Notes: a model not told the origin generated them from the sequence alone. A stretch of 64,000 nucleotides of DNA from Caballeronia sp. NK8 (GCF_018408855.1 NZ_AP024323.1:682001-746000); one strand, 5' to 3'. Shown: positions 1 through 10,787, numbered from the stretch's first letter. Numbers and translations are program-made.

Positions 1-764
1 CATTCCTCGATCGCGTCGTCGAGCGGCCAGTCCTCAGGCCCGCGCAGGTTCAGCGCCTTCGCCATCGCGGCGGTCATGTCGCGAAATTGCGCCTCGCCGC
101 TTTCGACGAAATAGAACGTCCCCGCCGGAGATTTCTCCAGCGCGAGTCGATAGATCGCGACGACATCGTCGATATGCACGTTCGACCAGATATTCAGTCC
201 GCGTCCCACGTGGCGCACGATGCCGCTCTTCTTCGCCTGCCGTTCCAGACGCGGCAACTGCACGCTCGTCGCGTCCGGCACCGCGCCGTGGCCGTAGATC
301 AGCGTGTTGCAGAGCACGGCCGAGCGCACGCCGCGCTGCGCCGCTGCGAGCACGAGATTGTCGATCGCCACGCGCGGCGCCTTGTCGGGCGTCGGCTCGG
401 GCAGGTCGTCCTCGGTGTAGATGTTGTCCGACGCCTCGCCGCCCGACGCGTCGCCGACGATGCTCGAACCGCTCGTATGCAGAAACGGCTTGTTCGACCC
501 TTCCAGCGCGCCGATCAGCGCCTCGACCGCGCCGCGATGATCGCTGCTCGCCGCGTTGATGACCGCGTCGGCGGCACGGGCTTCGGCAACGAGCAGCGCC
601 GTGTCGTCCAGACTACCGATCACCGGTTCGATGTTCAGGCGCTTCAGATCGTCGGCCTGCTCCGCGCGCCGGATGAGCCCGCGCACGCGATGTCCGTCGC
701 GCGCGAGTCCCGCCGCAATCGATCCGCCGATGAAACCGCCCGCGCCCGTAATGAAGATGTTCAT
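1..764 (-). CDS. NAD-dependent epimerase/dehydratase (SDR superfamily), C-terminus beyond the left edge
   Basis: The ATG at 764 opens a frame with a Rossmann nucleotide-binding motif at once (GAGGFIGG, about residues 7-14), followed by an extended-SDR layout. A Ser-rich segment (HTSGSSIVGD) and a Tyr in NTLIYGHG resemble the Ser/Tyr part of the SDR active site. The following Lys is not in a standard YxxxK spacing, so the catalytic assignment is tentative. The frame stays open to base 1, so the protein has at least 254 residues and is truncated by the window. Family members oxidise, epimerise or reduce nucleotide sugars or other alcohols with NAD(P); the substrate here cannot be read. It is divergent from the RidA-like gene at 906, and the 140 bp between them should hold both promoters. 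Confidence 0.85.
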   Translation of the reverse strand, partial: MNIFITGAGGFIGGSIAAGLARDGHRVRGLIRRAEQADDLKRLNIEPVIGSLDDTALLVAEARAADAVINAASSDHRGAVEALIGALEGSNKPFLHTSGSSIVGDASGGEASDNIYTEDDLPEPTPDKAPRVAIDNLVLAAAQRGVRSAVLCNTLIYGHGAVPDATSVQLPRLERQAKKSGIVRHVGRGLNIWSNVHIDDVVAIYRLALEKSPAGTFYFVESGEAQFRDMTAAMAKALNLRGPEDWPLDDAIEE

Positions 765-905
765 GTTTGTGCTCCATTGAATGTTCAAACTACGATGGGC
801 ACAGTATGAGCCGCTTCGACTTTCGCAAAAACGGTGATAGTCTCAAATGAAACTTGACTCAGAATCAACAATCCGCAACTGAGCTGCACTCAACCCGAAC
901 CGACG

Positions 906-1298
906 ATGCCACCGATCGAAACCATCAATGCACCCGGCCTGCCGATTCCCGCCGGCCACTACAGTCACGCGACGCGCGCGGGCAATCTCGTCTGCGTGTC
1001 CGGCCAGTTGCCGATCCGCCCCGACGGCACGCATACCGGCGACCTGCCGTTCGAAGCGCAGGCCGAACAGACGCTCGCCAATCTGCGCACCGTGCTCGAA
1101 GCGGCGGGCGCGCGCCTGACGGATTGCATCGAAGTGACGGTGTATCTCGTTGGCGTGGAGCACTGGAAGACGTTCAACGAGATCTACGCGCGCCACTTCG
1201 GCGACAGGAAGCCGGCGCGCGCCGTCGTACCCGTCGGCGCGTTGCACTACGGCTATCTGCTCGAAATTGCCGCGCGCGCGTGGGTCGAGCACGCGTAG
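906..1298 (+). CDS. RidA/YjgF/YER057c/UK114 family protein
   Basis: This 130-residue protein spans the full Rid fold. RidA enzymes hydrolyse reactive enamine/imine intermediates released by PLP enzymes. The Arg that binds the substrate carboxylate in active members is present as R105 in KPARAVVPV, so deaminase activity is possible. The C-terminus (YLLEIAARAWV) differs somewhat from classical RidA and suggests one of the Rid subfamilies. The ATG at 906 is the first start that includes the whole domain. It converges with the phosphoesterase gene, with only 3 bp between the two stop codons. Confidence 0.85.
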   Translation: MPPIETINAPGLPIPAGHYSHATRAGNLVCVSGQLPIRPDGTHTGDLPFEAQAEQTLANLRTVLEAAGARLTDCIEVTVYLVGVEHWKTFNEIYARHFGDRKPARAVVPVGALHYGYLLEIAARAWVEHA

Positions 1299-1301
1299 CC
1301 G

Positions 1302-2984
1302 CTACGCCAGATCCAGCGATTTCGTCAGATCGCCGAGCGGCGGCTGGCCGTTCGCGGCGAACGCGCGATCCCGGTTCGCCACGCCGTCGAGCGGCGCGAG
1401 ATCGTGCACGCGCGAGATGAAGCGCAGGATCGAGTTGGTGTCGTACACGGTGTGATCGACATAGCCCTTTTTTGCGAACGGCGAGATCACGAGCGCGGGA
1501 ATGCGCGAGCCCGGCCCCCAGCGGTCGCCCTTCGGCGGAGCGACGTGGTCCCACCAGCCGCCGTTTTCGTCGACGGTCACGATCACGACCGTGTTCTGCC
1601 ACTGCGGCCCGCGCCGGATGTGCTCGATCACGTTCGTGATATGCCGGTCGCCCGAGGCAACATCGGCGTAACCCGCGTGCATGTTGAGATTGCCCTGCGG
1701 CTTGTAGAACGTGACGGCCGGCAGACGGCCCGCGTCGATGTCCGCGAGCAGCTTGTTCGTCGATGGATCGTCGCCCAGACCCGCGTCCCGCAGGTGCCGG
1801 GCGCGCGCCGCCGTGCCCGGCGCATAGTTCGCGAAGTAGTTGAACGGCTGATGGTGGTACTGAAAATCCGGCACCGCGCCGGTATCGCGATGCTCCAGCG
1901 CGTATTGCCACGCGCCGCTATACCAGGCCCAGTCGATGTTCTTGTCCGACAGCCGGTCGCCGATGGTCGCGTAGCTCTGCGGTGGCAGCACGAGCGCATT
2001 GGCACGGTCCGCGTAACGCGGATCGCCGTCTTTCGGCGGCGGCACATTGCTCGGCTGATACGGCGGGAACATGGTATTGACCGCGTAGCCGTCGGCGGTG
2101 AGCGCGCCGTCGCGGACGAACTTCGGGGGCCCTTCGAGCGCCGATTTGGGTGAATCGGGCGCGAGCTTCAGTCGCGAGCCGGTGGGATCGTCGCCTTCGA
2201 CGACCGCGAGCAGTTTGGCCGCGGGACCGTTCTTCGCGTCGGGATAGAAGGGCGCCTGCGCGGAGATCAGGAAGATATGGTTCATCCACGAGCCGCCGAA
2301 CGCCGACATGAAGAAGTTGTCGCAGAGCGTGTATTGCTGCGCGAGTCCCCAGAGCTTCAGCGTTTCGGGCGAGTTCTGGTAGTGACCCATCACGAGGCCG
2401 CCGGAGTCGCCCCACGCCGCGAACTGATTGTTGCGCCCGGCGTTGATCTGCATCTGGTTCTGATAGAAACGATGCACGAGATCACGCGTGATGACGGAAT
2501 TGGGCAGCGGCGCACCTTGCGCGTCCATGATCTGGAACGGCGCGTTGCGCAGATCGACGATCTGCTGCTCGCTGATGGCAAAGCGCTTGCCGCCGACTTC
2601 CTGCGCCTGCGGCACCAGCCCGCCCCAGATTTTCGGCAGCGTCGGCATGGGCGTCACGCCGTCGCGGTCGAGCTGCGTATAGTGCGACGCCGGCACCGCC
2701 GTGAGCGGATACTGCACGCCCGGGTAGTTGCCGTAAAGATTGGTGAAGCTGCGGTTCTCCGCATAGATCACGACGATCTGCTGCACCTTCGCCGCCAGCG
2801 TGCGGTCGAGTTCGAGATCGGCTGCGGTCTTCGGCGTGGACGGCTTTTGTTCGAACAGATTGCACCCGCCGAGCGACAGGCCCGCGAGACCCACGCCAGC
2901 CGCAAGCAGCCGCCGCCGCGAGGGGTCCGCTGGTGTGTCGTTGCTGGAGGGAAGTTCGTGCTGCGGATGGTCGTTCTCGTTCAT
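1302..2984 (-). CDS. Tat-exported phosphoesterase (AcpA/phospholipase C-like family), putative lipoprotein
   Basis: About 560 residues. The N-terminus has a twin-arginine-type signal (SRRRLLAAG, residues 22-30), a hydrophobic stretch and a lipobox-like LGGC with Cys41, so it is probably a Tat substrate anchored or released in the periplasm. The body matches the phosphoesterase family of bacterial acid phosphatases and phospholipases C: IYAENRSFTNLYGNYPG near the N-terminus, and later TVDENGGWWDHVAPP and GPGSRIPALVISPFAKKGYVDHTVYDT. These Glu/Asp/Asn/His residues normally bind the metal and nucleophile. I chose the ATG at 2984 over the in-frame ATG 27 bp upstream because GAGGAG lies just before it. 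The exact substrate (phosphomonoester or phospholipid) is not decided by sequence. Confidence 0.88.
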   Translation of the reverse strand: MNENDHPQHELPSSNDTPADPSRRRLLAAGVGLAGLSLGGCNLFEQKPSTPKTAADLELDRTLAAKVQQIVVIYAENRSFTNLYGNYPGVQYPLTAVPASHYTQLDRDGVTPMPTLPKIWGGLVPQAQEVGGKRFAISEQQIVDLRNAPFQIMDAQGAPLPNSVITRDLVHRFYQNQMQINAGRNNQFAAWGDSGGLVMGHYQNSPETLKLWGLAQQYTLCDNFFMSAFGGSWMNHIFLISAQAPFYPDAKNGPAAKLLAVVEGDDPTGSRLKLAPDSPKSALEGPPKFVRDGALTADGYAVNTMFPPYQPSNVPPPKDGDPRYADRANALVLPPQSYATIGDRLSDKNIDWAWYSGAWQYALEHRDTGAVPDFQYHHQPFNYFANYAPGTAARARHLRDAGLGDDPSTNKLLADIDAGRLPAVTFYKPQGNLNMHAGYADVASGDRHITNVIEHIRRGPQWQNTVVIVTVDENGGWWDHVAPPKGDRWGPGSRIPALVISPFAKKGYVDHTVYDTNSILRFISRVHDLAPLDGVANRDRAFAANGQPPLGDLTKSLDLA

Positions 2985-3239
2985 CGCCTGACTCCTCGTG
3001 ACGTGCGGCACGCACCCGATGGCGCGCGCCCGCTTTATCGACGCCGAAAGATCACACGCCCCTCATGCGGCGCCCCGACTTGACCGCCCTGCGACTGGCG
3101 GATCAACTGAGCGGCAATGATGCCGCATCGTCGGGCCGCGGGAAACCCGGCCAAACGGCATAGGCAAAAAAACCGAACGTTGCGTAATTCGGCTTATATC
3201 TTTCGGCCGACTGGAATCCGCGATGCCGCGTGACTAACA

Positions 3240-4034
3240 TCAACTGAACAACAGCTTTGCTCCGACGAGAACCAGCGTGGCGGCGAGCACCTGGCGCAGC
3301 AGTGCTTCGGGCGCCTTCGAGGACAGCATGCTGCCCACGGCAATGCCCGGAATCGAGCCCACGAGGAGCGAGGCGAGCAGCGACCAGTCGACCGAGCCGA
3401 GCATCCAGTGGCCCGCGCCGGCAATCAGCGTGAGCGGCACCGCGTGAGCCACGTCCGAGCCCACGATGCGCACGGTCGCAAGGCGCGGATAGAGCAGGAG
3501 CAACACGGTCACGCCGATCGCGCCCGCGCCCACGGAGGTGATCGAAACGAGCACGCCGAGAACCGCGCCGGTGAGTACAGTCCAGGCCGCCGTGCGTACG
3601 GGGTGTTCAGGCCGGCCGTGGCCCTTTTTGTAAGCGAAACGCGCGAGTTGCGGCCGGAAGATCAGGGAAACGGCAGTAATGAGAAGCGCGGTGCCGAGAA
3701 TCACCTGGATCAGCCGCGCGGTGCCGGGCGCCGAGATGCCGTGCGTATGCAGGAAATACAGCGTGACGGCCGCCGCTGGCACGCTGCCCGCCGCGAGGCG
3801 GCCGGTGATGCGCCAGTCGACCGAGCCCTTGATGCCGTGCACGAGCGTGCCGGCAGTCTTGGTCGCGGCGGCGTATAACAGGTCGGTGCCCACGGCGGTC
3901 GCGGGATGGATGCCGAACAACAGCACCAGCAAGGGCGTCATCAGCGAACCGCCGCCCACGCCCGTCAGGCCGACCAGGAAGCCCACCGCGAGCCCTGAGG
4001 CAGAATAAAGTAAGTCGATATGCGGAAATGACAT
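3240..4034 (-). CDS. TauE/SafE (TSUP) family membrane permease
   Basis: 264 residues, almost all hydrophobic, with seven to eight predicted membrane segments. The two half-repeats typical of TSUP proteins are visible: GLTGVGGGSLMTPLLVLLFG near residue 20 and SITSVGAGAIGVTVLLLLYP near residue 155. The family exports or imports sulfite, sulfoacetate, taurine-related or other organic anions; no neighbour defines the substrate. The ATG at 4034 gives the usual short N-terminus MSFPHID before the first membrane segment. The upstream extension of the open frame has no such character. It is divergent from the debranching enzyme at 4190. Confidence 0.88.
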   Translation of the reverse strand: MSFPHIDLLYSASGLAVGFLVGLTGVGGGSLMTPLLVLLFGIHPATAVGTDLLYAAATKTAGTLVHGIKGSVDWRITGRLAAGSVPAAAVTLYFLHTHGISAPGTARLIQVILGTALLITAVSLIFRPQLARFAYKKGHGRPEHPVRTAAWTVLTGAVLGVLVSITSVGAGAIGVTVLLLLYPRLATVRIVGSDVAHAVPLTLIAGAGHWMLGSVDWSLLASLLVGSIPGIAVGSMLSSKAPEALLRQVLAATLVLVGAKLLFS

Positions 4035-4189
4035 GCGCGCGGAGAACCCGTCAGGCGTGGTTGGGTCGAAAAACCGTCGATGATAGCGGGTAAGCCGCTC
4101 GGTTGCTGCATCAGAGCAACGCTGTCGGCACCTCGAACGCGTGACGGGTGATTCACGAATACCCTTCAGATTACTTTCAGGAAGGTGAG

Positions 4190-6457
4190 ATGGACACACA
4201 GGAAAAGACGCAAGGACAGACGCAGCAACAACAGCAACAACAGATGCAGCAGGCGCAGCCGTCGCCCGCGAGCGTGGACGAGGCGTTCATTCCGACCGAG
4301 CGCTCCAACATGCCGAGCGAACGCCAATTCGTGCTGAAGTCCGGCAACACCTTCGCCGTCTACGATGCCAACGGCGACATTCGCGGCGGCGACGACGGTC
4401 TCTTCGTCAACGATACGCGCGTGCTCTCGGAGCTCGTCCTGACCTTCGGCGGGCGCGCGCCGTCGCTGCTTTCCGGCAGCGTATCGAGCGACAACGCCGT
4501 GTTCACCGCGCACCTGACGAACCGGCCCCTGCCGCCCATCGGCGGGGCGCGCACGCCTGAGGGCGTGATTCACGTCGAACGCAAGCGCGTGCTGTCGGGG
4601 CATGTGCTGCACGAGAGCATCGTGCTCACGAACTACGGCACCGAACCGTCCACCGTCCCGCTCTCCATTTCCTTCGCTGCGGATTTTCTCGATATGTTCG
4701 AGGTGCGCGGCGCCAAACGCGGCAAACGTGGCACCTTGCGGCCGCCTATGGTCGAAAACGGGGAAGTCGTGCTGCGCTACGTCGGTCTGGACGAAGTGGA
4801 GCGCACGGCGCGCATCCAGTTCACGCCGGCGCCGGATGTCCTCTCGCCCACGCGCGCCGACTACGCGCTGCATATTCAGTCGGAAACCGCGATTTCCGTG
4901 TATCTGTCGGTGACGGCGGTCACGCATGCCCTGAGCGACGCCAGCGAGGAAAGCAAGCGCAATGCGGCCGAAGCGGCCGAGTGCGCGCCCGAATCGGGTC
5001 GTCCGGCAATTCGCGAGGCGCTCGTCGAGGCGCATCGGCGCATGCGCGACAGACGTAAGGCGAGCGCGCGCGTGCGGTCGAGCAATCCGCTCTTCAGCGA
5101 ATGGATCGACCGTTCGCTTGCCGATCTCGGTTTGCTCACGACCGATCTCGAAACCGGCCCGTATCCGTATGCGGGCATCCCGTGGTTCTCGACGGCGTTC
5201 GGGCGCGACGCGATCATCACATCGCTGCAAATGCTCTGGCTGCATCCAACGCTTGCGCGCGGCGTGCTGCGCTTTCTAGCCGCACATCAGGCGCGCGAGG
5301 ACTCGGCGTTCCGCGATGCCGAAATCGGCAAGATCATGCACGAGACGCGCAAGAGCGAGATGGCCGCGACCGGCGAGGTGCCGTTCGCGCTGTATTACGG
5401 CGGGGTGGACAGCACGCCGCTCTTCATCGTGCTGGCGGGCGCCTACGCCGAGCGCACCGGCGATCACGCGCTGCTCGATGAAATCTGGCCCGCGCTGCAA
5501 CTCGCGGCACAGTGGGTCGCGCGTCATTGCGACAAGAATCCGCACGGTCTGCTCGACTACCAGCGCGCCTCCGAGCACGGTCTCGCGAATCAGGGCTGGA
5601 AGGACAGCCAGGACTCCGTGTTCCACGCGGACGGGCGCTTCCCGATCGGCCCGATCGCGCTCGTCGAAGTGCAGGCGTACGCGTCGACCGCGTTTTCGAC
5701 GATGGCGCGTCTCGCCCGCGAGCGCGGCGAAGACGAGCACGCGCACGAGTACGAACGGCGCGCGCGTCACATTCGCGAACGCGTCGAAGCGATGTACTGG
5801 ATGCCGGAGGCGGAGTTCTACGGCATCGCGCTCGACGGCAAGGGCGATCTGTGCCGCGTGCTGTCGTCGAATGCGGGGCATCTGCTCGCGTTCGATCTCG
5901 TCGAGCGCAAGCGCGGCGAAGCCGTCGCGCGTCAGCTCGAATCGACGCTCTTTCACACGGGCTGGGGCGTGCGCACGCTGGCGGCAGGACAGCCGCGCTT
6001 CAATCCGATGTCGTATCACAACGGCTCGGTATGGCCGCACGACACGGCGCTGTGCGCGCGCGGACTCGCGCGCTACGGCGATCGCGGCGCGGCCGTCGGC
6101 CTGTTGCAGTCGTTGTTCGAAGCGGCGGTCACCTTCGATATGCGCCTGCCGGAACTGTTCTGCGGATTCACGCGCCAGCGCGGCGAGCGGCCGATCGCCT
6201 ATCCGGTTGCGTGTCTGCCGCAGGCGTGGGCGGCGGGCGCACCGTTCATGGTGCTGGAAGCGTGTCTCGGCGTGACCGTCGATGCCGTCAACGATGAAGT
6301 CCGCATCGACCGGCCGGAGCTGCCGGAGGGCATCGACTGGCTGGAAATCGGCGATCTGCGCCTCGGTGACAAGACCGCGACGATCACTTTCCGGCGCGTC
6401 GGCGGGCAGGTGGTTCCGTCGGTGGAAGGGGACGTACGGGTGGTCGCCGTGCTTTGA
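4190..6457 (+). CDS. amylo-alpha-1,6-glucosidase / glycogen debranching-type enzyme
   Basis: 755 residues. After a Gln-rich tract (about residues 8-25) comes the N-terminal beta domain of the GDE_N_bis type (FVLKSGNTFAVYDANGDIRGGDDGLFVNDTRVLSEL). An (alpha/alpha)6-barrel glucosidase domain follows from about residue 300 to 740, with PWFSTAFGRDAIITSLQ, GWKDSQDSVFHADGR and LPELFCGF as recognisable active-site blocks. Family members cleave alpha-1,6 branches of glycogen or related glucans, and some act on small glycosides. The ATG at 4190 follows GGAAGGTGAG directly; an upstream in-frame ATG at 4148 lacks a ribosome site. A perfect hairpin follows the stop. No glgA/B/P gene is nearby, so the glucan context is not shown here. 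Confidence 0.88.
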   Translation: MDTQEKTQGQTQQQQQQQMQQAQPSPASVDEAFIPTERSNMPSERQFVLKSGNTFAVYDANGDIRGGDDGLFVNDTRVLSELVLTFGGRAPSLLSGSVSSDNAVFTAHLTNRPLPPIGGARTPEGVIHVERKRVLSGHVLHESIVLTNYGTEPSTVPLSISFAADFLDMFEVRGAKRGKRGTLRPPMVENGEVVLRYVGLDEVERTARIQFTPAPDVLSPTRADYALHIQSETAISVYLSVTAVTHALSDASEESKRNAAEAAECAPESGRPAIREALVEAHRRMRDRRKASARVRSSNPLFSEWIDRSLADLGLLTTDLETGPYPYAGIPWFSTAFGRDAIITSLQMLWLHPTLARGVLRFLAAHQAREDSAFRDAEIGKIMHETRKSEMAATGEVPFALYYGGVDSTPLFIVLAGAYAERTGDHALLDEIWPALQLAAQWVARHCDKNPHGLLDYQRASEHGLANQGWKDSQDSVFHADGRFPIGPIALVEVQAYASTAFSTMARLARERGEDEHAHEYERRARHIRERVEAMYWMPEAEFYGIALDGKGDLCRVLSSNAGHLLAFDLVERKRGEAVARQLESTLFHTGWGVRTLAAGQPRFNPMSYHNGSVWPHDTALCARGLARYGDRGAAVGLLQSLFEAAVTFDMRLPELFCGFTRQRGERPIAYPVACLPQAWAAGAPFMVLEACLGVTVDAVNDEVRIDRPELPEGIDWLEIGDLRLGDKTATITFRRVGGQVVPSVEGDVRVVAVL

Positions 6458-6467
6458 TGCGGCAGGC

Positions 6468-6492
6468 GCACAGCGCCACAGAGGCGCTGTGC
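6468..6492. terminator. perfect 10-bp hairpin between convergent genes
   Basis: GCACAGCGCC and GGCGCTGTGC pair fully around the loop ACAGA, between the convergent debranching-enzyme gene and pobA. There is no T-run on either side, so it may be a bidirectional barrier or RNA-end stabiliser rather than a classical intrinsic terminator. Confidence 0.5.
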
Positions 6493-6505
6493 GTGCGCCA
6501 CGCGC

Positions 6506-7822
<1,317 letters not shown>

Positions 7823-7842
7823 TTACGGGTAAATCCCTAGAC

Positions 7843-7865
7843 GGCGCGGGCGCTTCGCCCGCGCC
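7843..7865. terminator. 10-bp GC-rich hairpin downstream of the aldo/keto reductase gene
   Basis: GGCGCGGGCG and CGCCCGCGCC pair around a CTT loop, 9 bp beyond the stop codon of the minus-strand reductase gene. No U-tract follows, so efficient intrinsic termination is uncertain. Confidence 0.4.
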
Positions 7866-7873
7866 GCATGGCC

Positions 7874-8926
7874 TTATTCCGCTGCTTCTTCCTTCAACTG
7901 ATTGCGCCGGTATTCCCCCTGGCGCGTGAGCATCCAGCCGGGATATTCCGCGGGCAACTGGCTCACTTCATCGAGCGCGGCGAGTTCGTCTTCGTTCAGG
8001 CGTACTTTCGTCGCGGCGATGTTGTCGTCGAGTTGCTCGATCCGCTTTGCCCCGATGATCACGCTCGACACGACTTTCTGATGCAGCAGCCACGCAAGCG
8101 CGATCTGCGCCACCGATACGCCCTTGGTCTCGGCCATGCGCCGCATCACGTCGACGCAGTCGTACGCGCGCTCGACGTTGACGGGCGGAAAATCGAACTT
8201 GGTGCGACGGCTGCCTTCCTCTTTTGCGCCATCGCGCGTGAATTTGCCCGACAGCAAGCCGCCCGCGAGCGGGCTCCACACCATCAGGCCCACGCTCTCG
8301 CTTTGCAGCAGCGGCACGATTTCGCGCTCCAGATCGCGGCCCGCGATCGTGTAGTACGCCTGCAGCGACTCGAAGCGCGCGAGCCCGAGCCGCTCGGAAA
8401 TGCCGAGCGCCTTCATGATCTGCCACGCCGCCCAGTTCGACACGCCGATATAGCGCACATGCCCGTGCTGCACGAGATTGTCGAGCGCGCGCAGCGTTTC
8501 CTCGATCGGCGTCGCCGGATCGAAGCCGTGAATCTGGTACAGGTCGACGTGATCGAGTTGCAGGCGCTTGAGGCTCGCCTTCACGCCGTCGATGATGTGA
8601 TAGCGCGACGCGCCGCGCGAATTCGCGCTCTTGGTGCCGGTTTCGCCGAGAATCTTCGTCGCGACGACCACGTTCTCGCGCGGCACCTTCAGATTCTTCA
8701 GCGCCTGCCCGGTGATGACTTCCGATTGACCGTCGGCGTAGACATCGGCGGTGTCGATGAAATTGATGCCCGCGTCGAGCGAGCGGCCGATCAGCTTGTC
8801 CGCATCGGCCTGCTGCAACTGGCCGATGTTGTCCCAGATTCCGCCCGTGCCGCCGCCGAACGTCATCGTGCCCAGGCACAGTTCAGAGACGAAAAGGCCG
8901 GTATTGCCGAATTTCCTGTAGCGCAT
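7874..8926 (-). CDS. aldo/keto reductase
   Basis: 350 residues with the complete AKR (alpha/beta)8-barrel pattern. The catalytic tetrad residues can be placed: Asp and Tyr in FIDTADVYADG, Lys in VVVATKILG, and His in LYQIHGFD. The cofactor-binding C-terminal part includes SVIIGAKRIEQLDDN. The enzyme should reduce aldehydes or ketones with NADPH; the substrate is unknown. The start at 8926 (MRYRKFGNTGLFVSELCLGTMTFGG) is preceded by GGGAGC at good spacing and matches the conserved N-terminus. It is divergent from an AraC-type regulator at 9146, a common pairing in which the regulator controls the reductase. Confidence 0.92.
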   Translation of the reverse strand: MRYRKFGNTGLFVSELCLGTMTFGGGTGGIWDNIGQLQQADADKLIGRSLDAGINFIDTADVYADGQSEVITGQALKNLKVPRENVVVATKILGETGTKSANSRGASRYHIIDGVKASLKRLQLDHVDLYQIHGFDPATPIEETLRALDNLVQHGHVRYIGVSNWAAWQIMKALGISERLGLARFESLQAYYTIAGRDLEREIVPLLQSESVGLMVWSPLAGGLLSGKFTRDGAKEEGSRRTKFDFPPVNVERAYDCVDVMRRMAETKGVSVAQIALAWLLHQKVVSSVIIGAKRIEQLDDNIAATKVRLNEDELAALDEVSQLPAEYPGWMLTRQGEYRRNQLKEEAAE

Positions 8927-9145
8927 GGTTGCTCCCGATTGACTGGAAAGGCGCGGCATCGCCCGAACTGCACGAGCTGATCAGCGCCGGCAATGCAGTA
9001 TCGTCCCGGCGCGCGGCCGGCTCATAGCCTGATCCTGTTCAATCCTTGCCTGTTCCTGCAAACGCTGGGGGCGGCCGCGAGCAATCTCGCGCCCGCGCGA
9101 GTAAGCTTGTCGAATCCATCTCATCTTGAAAATGGTCCGGAAATC

Positions 9146-10144
9146 ATGGCTTTGAACGACACGCCCGGTCTCGCCGCAAAAGAGAGTCACGACTCGCCGA
9201 AGGAAATGCGCCACGACGCCACGCCTGATCTCGCGCTCGATCAGGCGCGTCTCGATCTCGTCGCGCTGCTCGATCGTTTCACCGCCGGCTGCGAGGGCTC
9301 GGTCGAAACGCCGGTGCCGGGACTGGCCCTGCATCGCATCATGAATCCGGGCGGGCCGAAGCACGGCATCCAGACGCCCGCGCTTGCGCTGATCGCGCAG
9401 GGCAGCAAACGCCTGATGGTCGGCGACGAGGTCTATATCTACGATCCGATGCACTATCTGGTGTCGTCGGTCGATCTGCCCGTTTGCGGGCAGGTGTCGG
9501 TGGCGAGCGAGTCGGAGCCGTATCTCGGCATGCGGCTCGAGCTCGACGTCGAGGAAATCACCTCGCTGATCCAGGACGAACACCTGCCGCCCGCGACCCA
9601 GGCCGACGCCTCGCGCGGCCTGTACGTGAACCGCCTCGGCAACTCGATGCTCGATGCCGTGCTGCGCCTCCTGCGCCTCGTCGACGCGCCCGAGGACGTG
9701 CCGATCCTCGCGCCGCTCGTGAAGCGCGAGATTCTCTATCGCCTGCTGATGAACGGCTCGGGCGCGCGGCTGCGGCAGATCGCGTTGCAGGACAGCCAGA
9801 CGCAGCGCATCGCGAAAGCGATCCAGTTGCTGCGTCAGCATTTCGACCAGCCGTTGCGCGTGGAGGATATCGCGCGCGACGTGCACATGAGCGTGTCGTC
9901 GCTGCATCATCATTTCAAGGCCGTCACGGCGATGAGTCCGCTGCAGTATCAGAAGCAGTTGCGGCTTCAGGAGGCGCGCCGCCTGATGATGCTCGATATC
10001 GTCGATGCCGCCACGGCCGCGCATCGCGTGGGTTATGAGAGCGCGTCGCAATTCAGTCGCGAGTACAGCCGCCTGTTCGGCGCGCCGCCGCTGCGCGACA
10101 CGCGTCGCTGGCGCGATGCGACCGCAGCCGCAGCCGGCGTCTGA
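9146..10144 (+). CDS. AraC-family regulator with AraC-type N-terminal domain (PF06719-like)
   Basis: 332 residues. The N-terminal 190 residues resemble the AraC_N domain that accompanies aldo/keto reductase regulators (GIQTPALALIAQGSKRLMVGDEVYIYDP, VSSVDLPVCGQV). The C-terminal two-helix-turn-helix DNA-binding domain runs from about residue 215 to 315 (LRVEDIARDVHMSVSSLHHHFKAVTAMSPLQYQKQLRLQEARRLM). The ATG at 9146 was chosen because the preceding 51 in-frame codons have no domain character. It is divergent from the aldo/keto reductase with a 219-bp shared promoter region, so control of that gene is the likely role (inference). Confidence 0.88.
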   Translation: MALNDTPGLAAKESHDSPKEMRHDATPDLALDQARLDLVALLDRFTAGCEGSVETPVPGLALHRIMNPGGPKHGIQTPALALIAQGSKRLMVGDEVYIYDPMHYLVSSVDLPVCGQVSVASESEPYLGMRLELDVEEITSLIQDEHLPPATQADASRGLYVNRLGNSMLDAVLRLLRLVDAPEDVPILAPLVKREILYRLLMNGSGARLRQIALQDSQTQRIAKAIQLLRQHFDQPLRVEDIARDVHMSVSSLHHHFKAVTAMSPLQYQKQLRLQEARRLMMLDIVDAATAAHRVGYESASQFSREYSRLFGAPPLRDTRRWRDATAAAAGV

Positions 10145-10310
10145 CGAAGAAATTTCGATGAACCACTATTCACGAGCGCGCGAATGGTCTTGAATGGATT
10201 GCCGACTGGCGATGCGACGGCGCTGCCGCATCGATTTATTTCATCGTCCGCGGAATAGTGCAGCGCTACCGAACGTTCTACGGATACTTCTACAAAAAAG
10301 GAAAGATGAA

Positions 10311-10691
10311 ATGAAGAAGCGCATCCAGATGTTCGCCGCTGCCGCAACGCTCGCAACCGCTTTCGCGTCGCTCGCTTCGTCCGCCTATGCTGCGGCGCCG
10401 AAAGAAGCGAACGGCATGTTCGTCGATGAAAACGGCATGACGCTCTATACCTTCGACAAAGATACGAAGGGCGGTGCGAGCGCCTGCACCGGCGGCTGCG
10501 CGCAGGCCTGGCCCGCCGCGATGGCGAGCGACTCCGACAAGCCGTCCGGCAAATGGACCATGGAAGCGGCCGATGGCGGCAAGCAATGGGCCTACGACGG
10601 CAAGCGCGTTTATCGCTTCGCCAAGGACACCAAGGCCGGCGACAAGAACGGGGACAATTTCCGCGACGTCTGGCACGTCGTGAAGCCCTGA
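10311..10691 (+). CDS. secreted COG4315-type protein (predicted periplasmic or surface repeat protein)
   Basis: 126 residues with a clear Sec signal peptide (MKKRIQMFAA..., cleavage after AYA near residue 27). The mature part holds the paired block typical of this family: GMFVDENGMTLYTFDKDTKGGASACTGGCAQAWPA, and a second related block KQWAYDGKRVYRFAKDTKAGDKNGDNFRDVWHVVK. The two Cys in CTGGC could form a disulfide. Function of the family is not established. It heads a group with a small lipoprotein, an ECF sigma factor and an anti-sigma factor, suggesting it belongs to that regulon. The ATG at 10311 directly precedes the signal peptide and has GAAAGATGAA upstream. Confidence 0.85.
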   Translation: MKKRIQMFAAAATLATAFASLASSAYAAAPKEANGMFVDENGMTLYTFDKDTKGGASACTGGCAQAWPAAMASDSDKPSGKWTMEAADGGKQWAYDGKRVYRFAKDTKAGDKNGDNFRDVWHVVKP

Positions 10692-10728
10692 GCGTTCACG
10701 CGCAAGGGAACGGAAAACTCGCGGTTCG

Positions 10729-10760
10729 GCGCGCGCGCGGAATAAAACGGCGCGCGCGCC
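10729..10760 (+). other. GC-rich inverted repeat between the COG4315-type gene and the small lipoprotein gene
   Basis: GGCGCGCGCGC and GCGCGCGCGCC form an 11-bp stem around GAATAAAAC-type loop bases. It could attenuate or partly terminate transcription between the first gene and the lipoprotein/sigma genes. There is no T-run. Confidence 0.35.
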
Positions 10761-10787
10761 GGTCAATCAATGAAACAGGTAACGATC

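Noticed and set aside
7868..8980. 370-codon plus-strand frame opposite the aldo/keto reductase
   Set aside because: Shadow frame; the minus strand carries a complete AKR with catalytic tetrad.
9146..10144. AraC regulator as PobR for the nearby pobA gene
   Set aside because: It is divergent from the aldo/keto reductase and has the AKR-associated N-terminal domain; pobA is separated from it by the reductase gene.
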